A DNA stretch of 64,000 nt from contig DVHG01000008.1 in assembly GCA_018712345.1 (NCBI GenBank), forward strand, positions 148,731 through 212,730, in the 5' to 3' direction. This stretch comes from Candidatus Onthovicinus excrementipullorum. GTDB taxonomy: Bacteria > Bacillota > Clostridia > Oscillospirales > Acutalibacteraceae. Shown here one piece after another: positions 15,652 to 24,728 of this stretch (position 1 is its first letter; each line of letters starts with the position of its first letter). A program made the position numbers and the translations under genes. Under the pieces are notes generated by a model. The model did no database searches. It was not told where the DNA came from and worked only from the letters and a program-made list of their open reading frames with translations.

Positions 15652-17233
15652 TCAAGTACGGAAAAGCCTGCTTTTTTCCTGTGCAGTATATTTTGTGTGC
15701 TACACACTGATTATTATATTGGTCTATTTTGCGTTTGCTCATCTTGCAAATCAAAAAATGAGCGAATCAGTTTTTACAATAGAAGACTTATTCTCCTATG
15801 AAGAGGATCTGATTCAAGAGAATTACGCCAGGATTCCCGCCAAAAATTCCAAAACCTCCGCCATCATTATTTTTGATAAAAACGGACGAATCCAATATGC
15901 GAGCAATCAAACCATTAGCGAAAAGATCTTTTTTCAAGATTTGGACATGGTCGAGGATTACAATTCCAGTAGCTTTTTCGAGGTTCTTCAAAATGCTGAA
16001 ACGGACGGTTCTGTTGCATACACTGTATATTTAAACAGTTATGATGGCGACGATATGATCCCTACAATTTTGGATTACTGCGTTCTGGATGAAGAATACA
16101 GAATTGTGGAAGGCGGATTATTTCCCGACCAAGAGTTTTTGACACAAAGGGAATTCGAATTATTAAGCGGAATATCCGGGTTTAATGGAACCCTTGTAAA
16201 ACATGTCTACCAAAATAAGGACGGGGAAGAAAGGACCCTTGTTTTTCTTTCCACCAGTATAAGCGACAAACAGTATAGCCGAATCGTAGAATCTGTAAAC
16301 ATGATTTGGTTTGTGGGAATTCTGAGTGTCTTTTTAATAATAATTGTGTTCGCAGTATTATTTTTCAGAAGAATTAAAAAAAGAATTTCTCCTTTAAATC
16401 AGACCATTGCATCTTATCAAAAAGGGAAAGCGGCGGAGATTGATCCCTCAGCGGTTCCTTCAGAATTTCGTGAGACGGTTTGTAGCTTTAAAAACTTGGT
16501 AGAGGAACTGGAGCGTACGCGGGAAGAGAAAGAAACACTATACAAGGAAAAGCAAAAGCTAATTGTGGACATCTCTCATGATTTAAAAACGCCACTGACG
16601 GTTATCCAGGGGTATGCAAAGGCACTTTCTGAGCGGAGGGTGCCTGCCGAAAAACAGGACGCCTATATTGAATCTATTTTTAACAAATCAACGCTGGCCG
16701 CAGATATGGTCAACGACCTTTTCATGTTCACACAGATGGAGCATCCAAACTATCAGCTGCATTTGGAGAAAACAGACTTTAATGAGTTTGTAAAAAGCTT
16801 TTTTGCGGAAAAATATATGGAAATTGCAGAGGATGGATTTCAAATTTCTGCAGATATGGAAGACTTCCCGATCACGCTTATGCTTGACAGAAGGTTGATG
16901 CGCCGCCTTCTTGAAAATCTGTTGAGCAATGCCATAAAGTACAACAATAAAGGAACAACTATATATATTGCAATGAAGAAAAGGGATTCAGATGCTGTCA
17001 TGACCATTGCCGATGACGGCGTTGGTATTCCCGAGGGGATTGCCCAAAACTTGTTCCGGCCTTTTGTCACCGGCAACCATGCGCGGACAACCGGAAAAGG
17101 CACGGGCCTTGGATTGTCCATTGCACAGAGGATCGTACAGATGCATCATGGCAGCATGGAGCTTGTCAGACCTCCCCATAAGCCGTACCATACTGAGTTT
17201 TGTATACGGATCCCCATTCAAGAAAACGAATAA
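15638..17233 (+). CDS. Membrane sensor histidine kinase, VanS-like
   Basis: A protein of 531 residues: transmembrane helix at about 11-34, an extracytoplasmic sensor region of about 185 residues, a second helix at about 222-246, a HAMP-like linker, the phospho-acceptor His in VDISHDLKTPLTVIQGY, then an ATPase domain with NLLSNAIKYNN, DDGVGIPEG and GKGTGLGLSIA. It is paired with the preceding response regulator. The sensor region is not a recognised domain. A strong terminator follows, so the downstream ligase operon has its own promoter. Confidence 0.88.
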   Translation: MKKISQVRKSLLFSCAVYFVCYTLIIILVYFAFAHLANQKMSESVFTIEDLFSYEEDLIQENYARIPAKNSKTSAIIIFDKNGRIQYASNQTISEKIFFQDLDMVEDYNSSSFFEVLQNAETDGSVAYTVYLNSYDGDDMIPTILDYCVLDEEYRIVEGGLFPDQEFLTQREFELLSGISGFNGTLVKHVYQNKDGEERTLVFLSTSISDKQYSRIVESVNMIWFVGILSVFLIIIVFAVLFFRRIKKRISPLNQTIASYQKGKAAEIDPSAVPSEFRETVCSFKNLVEELERTREEKETLYKEKQKLIVDISHDLKTPLTVIQGYAKALSERRVPAEKQDAYIESIFNKSTLAADMVNDLFMFTQMEHPNYQLHLEKTDFNEFVKSFFAEKYMEIAEDGFQISADMEDFPITLMLDRRLMRRLLENLLSNAIKYNNKGTTIYIAMKKRDSDAVMTIADDGVGIPEGIAQNLFRPFVTGNHARTTGKGTGLGLSIAQRIVQMHHGSMELVRPPHKPYHTEFCIRIPIQENE

Positions 17234-17242
17234 AACACCGAC

Positions 17243-17273
17243 AAAACCGGAGCCCAATTGGGCTCCGGTTTTT
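17243..17273 (+). terminator. Terminator after the sensor kinase
   Basis: AAAACCGGAGCCC (17243-17255) and GGGCTCCGGTTTTT (17260-17273) form a strong stem with a T-run; the arms also give an A-run on the other strand. Confidence 0.85.
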
Positions 17274-17322
17274 CCTTTAGAAACATTAAGGTTGCCTGAA
17301 GATTGGATAAAGCTTTGCCCAT

Positions 17323-17353
17323 TATACTTAAATCATGCCCTGCAGCATGATTT
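17323..17353 (+). promoter_or_regulatory. Promoter and palindromic operator of the Dlt-like operon
   Basis: TATACT (17323-17328) is a good -10 box, but no -35 consensus lies 16-18 bases upstream, suggesting activator dependence. Immediately downstream AAATCATG (17330-17337) and CATGATTT (17346-17353) form a perfect 8-bp inverted repeat with an 8-base spacer. The site is about 40 bases before the ligase start. The regulator is unknown; the adjacent two-component system is a candidate. Confidence 0.5.
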
Positions 17354-17392
17354 ATCGATAGGGTTCAGTTTTAGGATTTTCAGGTGATTAAA

Positions 17393-18904
17393 ATGAAAAA
17401 TGTATTAGAATACCTTGAAAAGAGTGCAAGTTCTTTTCCCAATAAGGTAGCTGCAGAAGATGAAAATGGCGCCTGCACTTTTCAAGAATTACAAAAATCC
17501 TGTATGCGCATCGGGTCTGGAATAATCGAAAAATTTGATAGGGGCACCCCTGTAGCAGTTTTTATGGATAAAAGTATCGCATCGCTGAGCGCATTCTTAG
17601 GGATTGTTTATGCCGGTGGTTTTTATGTGCACCTAAGCCCGGAGCTGCCGGCCGCAAGGCTCAGACAAATACAAAGCATCCTACAGGCTGCATATATTAT
17701 TACCGATCGGAAACACCGCGCAGATGCACAGAAAATTTTCCCCTCAGCCACCGTCCTGCTGGTAGAGGAAATACGTTCCGGCCCCATCCGGAAAGCTTCC
17801 TTGGACAGCATCCGCCGCCGCATGATTGATACGGATCCGCTCTATGCTATTTTCACCTCCGGCTCAACAGGTGTGCCAAAAGGGGTTGTAGTCAGCCATC
17901 GTTGCGTCATTGATTTCATTGATACGTTTACAGCGCTCTTCCAGATCAGGAGGACGGATGTAATCGGCAATCAGGCGCCTTTTGATTTTGACGTTTCCGT
18001 CAAAGACATTTATTCCGCCCTTAAAACAGGGGCCACGCTGTCCATCATTCCCAAACAGCTTTTTTCTCGCCCGAAGGACTTGCTGGACTGGCTTTGTGAC
18101 CACAAAATCACGACAATGATCTGGGCGGTTTCCGCGCTCTGTCTTATCAGCACCTTCCATGGGCTGGATTACAGGCAACCGAATGCGGTGCGTCAGATCC
18201 TTTTCAGCGGCGAAGTTATGCCAATAAAGCATTTGCAGATATGGATGGAACGCCTGCCAAAAGCACAGTTCGTCAACTTGTACGGTCCTACGGAAATCAC
18301 CTGTAATTGCACCTATCACATTTTGAAAAGAGAGAACAATTACCACGAGGGAATTCCCATTGGACAGGCTTTCCCCAATAAGGAGGTCTTCCTGCTGGGT
18401 TCAGAAGATGAGAGAATATGCAAGCCCGGCGTGGAGGGAGAGATTTGTGTCCGTGGGACCGCCCTTGCGCTTGGCTATTACGGGGCCCCGGAACAGACAG
18501 CAGCGGTATTTGTTCAGAATCCTCTCAACCGGCACTATCCGGACCTCATTTATCGGACAGGCGATATCGGGAAATACACAGACAGCGGAGATCTGCTTTT
18601 CTGTGGACGCAAAGATTTTCAAATCAAACATATGGGCCATCGCATTGAGTTGGAAGAAATCGAAAGGGCAGTCGCCAATTTGCCTGACATAGAGCGCTGC
18701 TGTTGTGTCTTTGATGAACAGAGGCAAAAGCTATACGGCTTCTATACCGGCAGCGTGGATAAAAAGGAACTCCACAGGCAGCTCAGAACCCAACTTCCCA
18801 TTTACATGGTACCGGGAGCGCTTTATCATCTGACGGAATTTCCATTGAGCAAAAACGGTAAAGTGGACAGAAAACATTTGCTTGAAAGGCGGAGTCATAA
18901 GTGA
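17393..18904 (+). CDS. DltA-like amino-acid-adenylating ligase
   Basis: A cytoplasmic enzyme of 503 residues that should activate an amino acid with ATP and load it on the carrier protein encoded two genes on. Adenylation motifs are intact: A3 IFTSGSTGVPKGVV, A4 PFDFDVSVKDIY (close to the DltA form), A5 NLYGPTEIT, A7 YRTGDIGK, A8 GRKDFQIKHMGHRIELEEIE and the A10 lysine in NGKVDRK. It resembles D-alanine:carrier ligases more than multidomain NRPS, but the substrate is not proven. ATG 17393 follows CAGGTGATTAAA. The 3' end overlaps the decarboxylase by 4 bases. Confidence 0.82.
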   Translation: MKNVLEYLEKSASSFPNKVAAEDENGACTFQELQKSCMRIGSGIIEKFDRGTPVAVFMDKSIASLSAFLGIVYAGGFYVHLSPELPAARLRQIQSILQAAYIITDRKHRADAQKIFPSATVLLVEEIRSGPIRKASLDSIRRRMIDTDPLYAIFTSGSTGVPKGVVVSHRCVIDFIDTFTALFQIRRTDVIGNQAPFDFDVSVKDIYSALKTGATLSIIPKQLFSRPKDLLDWLCDHKITTMIWAVSALCLISTFHGLDYRQPNAVRQILFSGEVMPIKHLQIWMERLPKAQFVNLYGPTEITCNCTYHILKRENNYHEGIPIGQAFPNKEVFLLGSEDERICKPGVEGEICVRGTALALGYYGAPEQTAAVFVQNPLNRHYPDLIYRTGDIGKYTDSGDLLFCGRKDFQIKHMGHRIELEEIERAVANLPDIERCCCVFDEQRQKLYGFYTGSVDKKELHRQLRTQLPIYMVPGALYHLTEFPLSKNGKVDRKHLLERRSHK

Positions 18905-20085
18905 ATGATATACAGCTGAAAAAATTGCTGGAAAAGAAAGAAACGCCCCTTTATGTATTTGACTTGGAGGAACTGCGGTGCCGGATTCAAACATTAAGGC
19001 GGGCCCTTCCCAACCACGTCAATCTCTGTTATGCAGTGAAGGCCAACACATTTATTTTAAAAGAAATAAGTGAACTGGTCGATCGATTTGAAATTTGTTC
19101 GCCCGGAGAACTCCATATCTGCCAAAGGCTGTGGCTTCCCCCCGAAAAATTTGTAATTTCCGGGGTTTATAAGGAGCCGGCGCTTATGAGTCAGCTCATT
19201 GCCCAGGAGGGAAAAATTGGGGCCTATACGGTAGAATCCATGACACAGTTCACGATCCTGCATGAGGCGGCAGCAGCGGCAAAAAAGAGATTGCGCGTTT
19301 TTCTTCGGCTTACCAGCGGAAATCAGTTCGGCCTTGACAAAACAGAGATCGAGGGCATTCTTGCAGAGTACCGGGATTCTTCCTGTTTGGATATCCGGGG
19401 GATTCAGTATTTTTCGGGTACCCAAAAAGCTTCAATCAAGAGGCTAAAAAGGGAACTTACCTCTGTAGACCTTTTTTTGGAAACGCTGCATGGCAAATAT
19501 GGCTATCAGGCCAAAGAACTGGAACTGGGCCCGGGGTTCCCGGTATCTTATTTCCAGGGGGAACCCTTTGACGAGGAATCCTTCCTGTGGCAGTTTTCTC
19601 ATCTTTTGAACGAAATGAAGTTCCGTGGGGCGATTACCATTGAGCTTGGCCGGAGTATTGCGGCGAGCTGCGGCAAATATTTTACCAAAATTGTCGATCT
19701 GAAGCGCAACCATTCCGAAAATTATGCTATCGTGGACGGAGGAATGCATCAACTGGTGTATTATGGTCAGTTTATGGCCATGAAGCATCCCTTTGTCAGG
19801 CACTGGTCCTCCCATACGGCCGCGGAAGCAAAAGAACAGGAATGGAATATCTGCGGTTCTTTATGTACGGCAAATGATATTCTCATGAAGAAGGTGCCAT
19901 TGAAAAATTTGCAAATTGGAGACATTTTGCTATTCGAAAATACAGGCGCCTACTGCATCACGGAAGGGATCTCGCTTTTTTTAAGCCGCGATCTTCCAGA
20001 AGTTGTGTTGATAAAAGAAAATGGAACCACACTCACGGTGCGGGATCATTTACAGACAGAAATTTTTAATACCCCATTATACTAA
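18901..20085 (+). CDS. Fold-III PLP-dependent decarboxylase (DAP/ornithine decarboxylase superfamily)
   Basis: A protein of 394 residues. The N-terminal barrel has the PLP lysine in CYAVKANT; later come GPGFPVSY and IELGRSIAASCGKY (matching the EPGR phosphate-binding region of DAP decarboxylase, with Leu for Pro), and the C-terminal catalytic Cys in CGSLCTANDIL. These residues point to a decarboxylase rather than an alanine racemase. Its GTG start overlaps the ligase stop by 4 bases and it directly precedes the carrier protein. By analogy with BtrK of butirosin synthesis, it may decarboxylate a carrier-bound amino acid. Dlt operons do not normally contain such an enzyme. Confidence 0.8.
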   Translation: MNDIQLKKLLEKKETPLYVFDLEELRCRIQTLRRALPNHVNLCYAVKANTFILKEISELVDRFEICSPGELHICQRLWLPPEKFVISGVYKEPALMSQLIAQEGKIGAYTVESMTQFTILHEAAAAAKKRLRVFLRLTSGNQFGLDKTEIEGILAEYRDSSCLDIRGIQYFSGTQKASIKRLKRELTSVDLFLETLHGKYGYQAKELELGPGFPVSYFQGEPFDEESFLWQFSHLLNEMKFRGAITIELGRSIAASCGKYFTKIVDLKRNHSENYAIVDGGMHQLVYYGQFMAMKHPFVRHWSSHTAAEAKEQEWNICGSLCTANDILMKKVPLKNLQIGDILLFENTGAYCITEGISLFLSRDLPEVVLIKENGTTLTVRDHLQTEIFNTPLY

Positions 20086-20096
20086 AGGAGTAGATC

Positions 20097-20330
20097 ATGA
20101 TGGAAAGACTCATTGAAATCCTGGAGGAAATCCAGCCGGAAGTGGACTATTTTACCTGCACTGACCTGATTGACGGGCATCATTTAGACTCCCTCTCTAT
20201 AATTTCTCTTGTTGCGGAGCTGGAGGAGGAGTTCGATATCACCATTCCTACGGTGGAAATCATTCCAGATAATTTCAATTCCGCAAAAAATCTGTGGGCA
20301 ATGATCGTGCGCTTGCAGGAGGAAGAGTAA
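20097..20330 (+). CDS. Acyl/aminoacyl carrier protein, DltC-like
   Basis: An acidic protein of 77 residues with the phosphopantetheine serine in HHLDSLSIISLV and the usual four-helix pattern. Typical DltC is 78-80 residues. It lies 11 bases after the decarboxylase, with AAAGGAG before the ATG, and 1 base before the MBOAT gene. It should carry the amino-acyl group from the ligase to the membrane acyltransferase. Confidence 0.88.
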   Translation: MMERLIEILEEIQPEVDYFTCTDLIDGHHLDSLSIISLVAELEEEFDITIPTVEIIPDNFNSAKNLWAMIVRLQEEE

Positions 20331-20331
20331 A

Positions 20332-21933
20332 ATGTTCTCCCTCTCCTCCTATTTTTCGATCGAATACTTGGTGATCCTGTTGCCAATATCAGTAGGGCTA
20401 TATGCCGTTCTGCCGCAAAAACTCCGCCGGATGAGCCTTCTGCTCTCAAGTTATGTGTTTTTTTGGGCGGTCAGCGGAAAGCTGATCGCGTATTTATTGC
20501 TTTCGACGCTCTCTATCCACCATATCGGCATATGGCTGTCCAGCATTCAGGGGGATTGCGACCGCCTGATGGAGTCATCTCCCAAAGCAAATCGAAAAGA
20601 AATAAAAAACCGATATTTAAAAAGGCAGCGCCTTGTTGTCACTTTCGCAGTAGCTTTACATATTGGGGTTCTGCTGGTACTAAAGTATACACCATTTTTT
20701 ACGAGCAATCTCAACACCCTATTTCGTTTACTGAATCTCCCGCTGTCCTTGACGATCCCCTCCTTTGTACTGCCAATCGGCATTTCTTTTTATACCATGC
20801 AGGCGGTGGCCTACATTTTTGACGTATATCGGAGAAAAATTCCTGCCGATCGCAATCTACTGCGTTTGGCACTCTTTATGGGATTTTTCCCGCAAATCAT
20901 GGAAGGCCCAATCTGCCGCTATTCTGAAACGGCTGAGCAGCTGTGGGCGGCCCCGATGCTGCGCTATCAGAACCTTACATTTGGCCTGCAAAGGATTCTT
21001 TTTGGACTCATGAAAAAGATCGTTATTGCAGACCGGCTGAACCTGCTGATAAAAAATATCTTTACTGGATATGAAAGCTACGATGGCTTTGTCATAGCCG
21101 TGGCAGCAGTATGTTATACCATCCAGCTTTACATGGATTTTTCCGGTGCCATGGATCTGGTTATCGGCAGCGGTCAGATTTTTGGAATGAAGCTGCCGGA
21201 AAATTTTCAGCGTCCTTTCTTTTCCAAAACGATATCCGAGTTCTGGAAAAGATGGCATATTACCCTGGGAGCATGGTTTAAGGACTATATCTTTTATCCG
21301 CTTTCCATGTCAAAGCCTTTAAAAAAGCTGACCGCCCGTGCAAGGAAACGGCTGGGCAATCACTTTGGGCCCCTTCTATCTGGGGCTATCGCGCTGTTTT
21401 GTGTCTGGCTCTGCAACGGCCTTTGGCATGGGGCAGGCTGGAAGTATATTTTTTTTGGAATGTACCATTTTGCATTAATTCTGGCGGGAAGCATAGTTGA
21501 ACCGCTGGTTGTACAGGTTACAAAAAAACTGCATATTCAAAGAAGCAGCTTGCCTTACCGCTGCATCCAGATTGTCCGCACCGCTATTTTGGTATGTATT
21601 GGCGAACTTTTTTTCCGTGCCCATGGACTCAGGGCCGGACTTACCATGTTCAAAAGGATTTTTACGCACTTTTCACTGGACGCTGTTCAGGACCGGTCTA
21701 TTTTTACCGTTGGGATGGATAAGCACGACTGCCTGATCATATCAATTGCGCTGATTCTTATTTTTATAATCAGTGTTTTAAAAGAACGCAATGTTCCAAT
21801 CCGGGAGCGGATTGCCTCCAAAAATGCAGTGGTTCGATTTGCAGCGTATTACGCACTGATTCTGTCCATTGTTATTTTTGGCGCTTATGGTACAGGTTAC
21901 GTTCCAGTTGATCCTATTTACGCAGGATTTTAA
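20332..21933 (+). CDS. MBOAT membrane O-acyltransferase, DltB-like
   Basis: A protein of 533 residues with about 11-12 hydrophobic helices. MBOAT signature regions are present: QIMEGPICRYSE, FSGAMDLVIGSGQIFGMKLPE, FWKRWHITLGAWFKDYIFYP and the active-site His in CNGLWHGAGWKYIFFGMYH. It probably moves the carrier-bound group across the membrane toward an acceptor such as teichoic acid or another glycan. It is longer than the usual 400-residue DltB, closer to alginate-type MBOATs; the extra length is C-terminal helices. Confidence 0.88.
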   Translation: MFSLSSYFSIEYLVILLPISVGLYAVLPQKLRRMSLLLSSYVFFWAVSGKLIAYLLLSTLSIHHIGIWLSSIQGDCDRLMESSPKANRKEIKNRYLKRQRLVVTFAVALHIGVLLVLKYTPFFTSNLNTLFRLLNLPLSLTIPSFVLPIGISFYTMQAVAYIFDVYRRKIPADRNLLRLALFMGFFPQIMEGPICRYSETAEQLWAAPMLRYQNLTFGLQRILFGLMKKIVIADRLNLLIKNIFTGYESYDGFVIAVAAVCYTIQLYMDFSGAMDLVIGSGQIFGMKLPENFQRPFFSKTISEFWKRWHITLGAWFKDYIFYPLSMSKPLKKLTARARKRLGNHFGPLLSGAIALFCVWLCNGLWHGAGWKYIFFGMYHFALILAGSIVEPLVVQVTKKLHIQRSSLPYRCIQIVRTAILVCIGELFFRAHGLRAGLTMFKRIFTHFSLDAVQDRSIFTVGMDKHDCLIISIALILIFIISVLKERNVPIRERIASKNAVVRFAAYYALILSIVIFGAYGTGYVPVDPIYAGF

Positions 21934-21944
21934 GGAGTCAAATT

Positions 21945-22910
21945 ATGATCTATGTAAAAAGAATGCTGTCTTTTGTGATGTTCTCTGTAGTCCTCGCCGC
22001 TCTTCTTCTGGCAGCCTCTCTTGTATTTTATCCAAAAAATAATATGTCCGAATTTGGCATGGAAGAAGCCCAGGCAAACGGTATCCTTGGAGAAAAGCAA
22101 AACACCATTGACGTCCTTGTGTTAGGGGACAGCGAGTCATACTGCTCAATCACCCCTATGCAGATCTGGGAAGAAACCGGATATACCGCCTATGTGTGTG
22201 GTACCAGCGCCCAGCCGCTCAATTACAGCCTGGTTATGCTACATCGCGCTTTTGAAAAACAAAAACCTAAAATTGTAATTTTGGAAACAAACGCGATTTA
22301 CAGAAAAATTTCATCGGGTCAGGCGTTAAAAAACAAACTTACCAACTACTTTTCCATATTTCAATATCACAATCGATGGAAATCGCTCGGCTGGCACGAT
22401 TTTTTTGGAAAAATAGAATTCACATGGACAGATGACTATAAAGGTTATAAGTACAATACCACGGTCTCCCCAAGTATAAATACAGATTATATGAAACAAA
22501 CAGAAACGATTGCGACGATTCCGACCTTGAATGTCCAGTATGTTCATAAAATTAAAAAGTATTGCGATGACAATGGAAGCCAGCTGGTCTTATTGAGCAC
22601 ACCGAGCACCGTAAACTGGAATTACGCGCGTCATAATGGCATTCAGAATTTGGCCAGTGAGATCGGATGCAGCTATATTGACCTGAATTTAATGAATGAT
22701 CAGATACAAATTGATTGGAGCATGGATACACGCGATAAGGGGGATCATTTAAACTACTCTGGTGCCGTAAAAGTAACCCATTTTATTTCAGAATATCTTA
22801 AAGAGACGGGATTGCTGACAGATCACCGGGTAGATCCTGAATATGCAAAATGGAATGATTCCTTCAAGAAATATGAGTTCGTTGTTGGCAAGGTTCGTGC
22901 GAAAAAATAA
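21945..22910 (+). CDS. Extracellular SGNH/DltD-like protein
   Basis: A protein of 321 residues with one N-terminal transmembrane anchor (about residues 5-27) and the rest outside the cell. It has GDSES (nucleophile serine) near residue 65 and DKGDHLNYSGA with the Asp-His pair near the C-terminus, as in DltD and AlgX/AlgJ-type SGNH proteins that work with MBOATs. It is shorter and more divergent than classic DltD. AAGGAGTC precedes the ATG, 11 bases after the MBOAT gene. Likely the final acyl-transfer partner of the pathway. Confidence 0.75.
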   Translation: MIYVKRMLSFVMFSVVLAALLLAASLVFYPKNNMSEFGMEEAQANGILGEKQNTIDVLVLGDSESYCSITPMQIWEETGYTAYVCGTSAQPLNYSLVMLHRAFEKQKPKIVILETNAIYRKISSGQALKNKLTNYFSIFQYHNRWKSLGWHDFFGKIEFTWTDDYKGYKYNTTVSPSINTDYMKQTETIATIPTLNVQYVHKIKKYCDDNGSQLVLLSTPSTVNWNYARHNGIQNLASEIGCSYIDLNLMNDQIQIDWSMDTRDKGDHLNYSGAVKVTHFISEYLKETGLLTDHRVDPEYAKWNDSFKKYEFVVGKVRAKK

Positions 22911-22935
22911 AGTGGGATCAATGCCATAGTTCAAA

Positions 22936-23213
22936 ATGGGGGCCACGATCCACACTTTTGACGAGTATGATCCGGAACGGCCCGACATTGCCCCGGATGC
23001 GGATTTTGAAAAAACTATTTTTTACCCGGGAGGAGGAATATTGGATATTAAAAGGTGGGACGAAAGGCTTCCTGCTGCATCAAAAAATCAACAGTCTCCG
23101 CATATACCTTTAAAAATATAGACGGCACAGTGTAGCTTTTTGTTGAATGGAAAATGGACAACTACATATACGGCGGAATGAGGCCGAATTATTACATATT
23201 TATAAGAGCATAG
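22936..23213 (+). pseudogene. Decayed tail of a BlaR1/regulator-type C-terminal domain
   Basis: The first frame gives FEKTIFYPGGGILDIKRWDE, then the coding trace shifts frame to SAYTFKNIDGT, meets TAG, and continues LFVEWKMDNYIYGGMRPNYY before TAG at 23211-23213. The pattern VEWKxxxYxYGGxxPxYY is the usual end of a domain found at the C-terminus of many Clostridia BlaR1-like and regulatory proteins. A frameshift and an internal stop show it is dead. No function is inferred. Confidence 0.5.
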
Positions 23214-23380
23214 AGGATGCAGGCTCACCGCCCTTTTAACAAGACCTCACCGCGAAATGAGATCTTTTATGATTCAGAGCCTTGTGCAGAGAATTGCTCC
23301 GCTCCTGTTTTCTCCACTAAGGCTTGGTCTTGAAAAAAGGCTGGGCTGCAAAGGAATCCCTGCGCGTCCAGCCTGTTCGG

Positions 23381-23761
23381 CTATTCCGGTTTTGATAATT
23401 CATCGGTTAGCTTTAAAATCTGCGGGGCCAGCTTTTTTCGCTCTTTTTTGGTAATGCGGGCGTATAGCGGATATGCTGCGGCTATGCCCACGATCCCCAC
23501 GATGCCGATCAGGATTCCAGGGATAAACCACTGCTGCGCCCAAATCATTGTACAGCACATCCCCACGCCCAAAAGCAAACAGCCAACGACTCCCACCATA
23601 ATGGAGATAATCGTGCCTTTTTTTGTGGTGCCCCGGTCCAGCCGCCGCAGCCGTTCCATTTTATCCTCCTCTTCTGGCAGATATTTTTTCCGGATGTTCT
23701 GAATTTCCTCCTGCCGTTTTGCCGAGTAGGTATATTGAAAAACTTCTTTTTTATTTTCCAT
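23381..23761 (-). CDS. Small membrane protein with GMC hairpin motif
   Basis: A protein of 126 residues: a charged, partly coiled N-terminus (about 1-48) and two transmembrane helices (about 50-70 and 76-100) containing LLLGVGMCCTMIW and IPGILIGIVGIVG. The same helical hairpin occurs twice in the 122-residue protein at 27020-27388. It is last in the two-component/membrane protein operon, 73 bases after the 297-residue gene. Function unknown. Confidence 0.65.
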   Translation of the reverse strand: MENKKEVFQYTYSAKRQEEIQNIRKKYLPEEEDKMERLRRLDRGTTKKGTIISIMVGVVGCLLLGVGMCCTMIWAQQWFIPGILIGIVGIVGIAAAYPLYARITKKERKKLAPQILKLTDELSKPE

Positions 23762-23834
23762 AATAAAACTCCGCCTTTCTGTTCAATCCGATATCTATGA
23801 TGATAATGGACGATTGCTATTTTTAAAAATGAAC

Positions 23835-24728
23835 TTATATTTCCGGATTGTTATTCTTCAGCCTGTTGATCTGTCTCGTACTACGGACCACCATATAAGC
23901 GCCCATCCCTACCACAATGGCACAGACAATTCCGCCGGTAGTGCCCAACATGGTCTGGCGGAAGAGCGGCGCGGTGCTTCCGTTGTCAAATTGAATCAGC
24001 ATAGCGGTTTCCAGCGACAGCATGGAGACCAAGGCCGCCGCCAGATTGACGGTTTTTGCCGCAGATATCACCGGACTGTTAAATTTGCAGTACCTTACGA
24101 CATTGATCACTGCCATAATCGTGATATAAAACGTGTACAGTGCCATAGCATAAATCAGGGAGCCCGCATACTCAAACCCTCTGTTTTCATGAAGCACCAG
24201 AATTACCACACCGGCCAGTGCCATATTCATCATGATTAAAATCGCCCCGCACAGCCGGCAGCGTTTAAATTCAGCTGTTTTATCCGCACCAAAGCCGCTT
24301 TTGTGGGCAAACCGCACCAGCAAAAAGCGCATGACTGATAAAAAAATATAGTAGGCCGCCAATGTCCCAAACCATACGGAGTGGTAATAGATACCGGAGA
24401 ATCCGTTTACTCCTGCGTACAGCAGGTTGATCGCCAGGGAAAGATAAAGGGATATGCGCAGCTTGAACGGGAGATCCTCCAAATAGCGGCGCGTATACGG
24501 ATTCTGGCGAAGCCACTGCTTTCCTTTCCGTATAACGGGAACGAAATTGGCGCAGACAATGGTCAGGGAATACGCAGAGACTACATAGGACACATACGCC
24601 ACAGGGCTGTTTTCCCCGGCAATGAGGAACGCATAGGCCAGCAGTCCGGCCCCAATCGGTATACTCAAAATCACAACTGTCGTTCCTGGGAACAGGAGCC
24701 GGTACAGGATTTTTTTAAACTTCTCCAT
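23835..24728 (-). CDS. Multi-pass membrane protein of unknown function
   Basis: A protein of 297 residues with about seven or eight hydrophobic helices and short loops, no recognisable catalytic motif and a basic C-terminal tail RQINRLKNNN. Its start overlaps the kinase gene by 14 bases, so it belongs to the same operon as the response regulator and kinase. It may be a target or an accessory part of that sensing system. I do not recognise the family. Confidence 0.6.
   Translation of the reverse strand: MEKFKKILYRLLFPGTTVVILSIPIGAGLLAYAFLIAGENSPVAYVSYVVSAYSLTIVCANFVPVIRKGKQWLRQNPYTRRYLEDLPFKLRISLYLSLAINLLYAGVNGFSGIYYHSVWFGTLAAYYIFLSVMRFLLVRFAHKSGFGADKTAEFKRCRLCGAILIMMNMALAGVVILVLHENRGFEYAGSLIYAMALYTFYITIMAVINVVRYCKFNSPVISAAKTVNLAAALVSMLSLETAMLIQFDNGSTAPLFRQTMLGTTGGIVCAIVVGMGAYMVVRSTRQINRLKNNNPEI

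Noticed and set aside
18901..20085. Alanine racemase supplying D-Ala to a Dlt system
   Set aside because: The IELGRS and CGSLCTANDIL regions match decarboxylases; racemase signatures were not seen.
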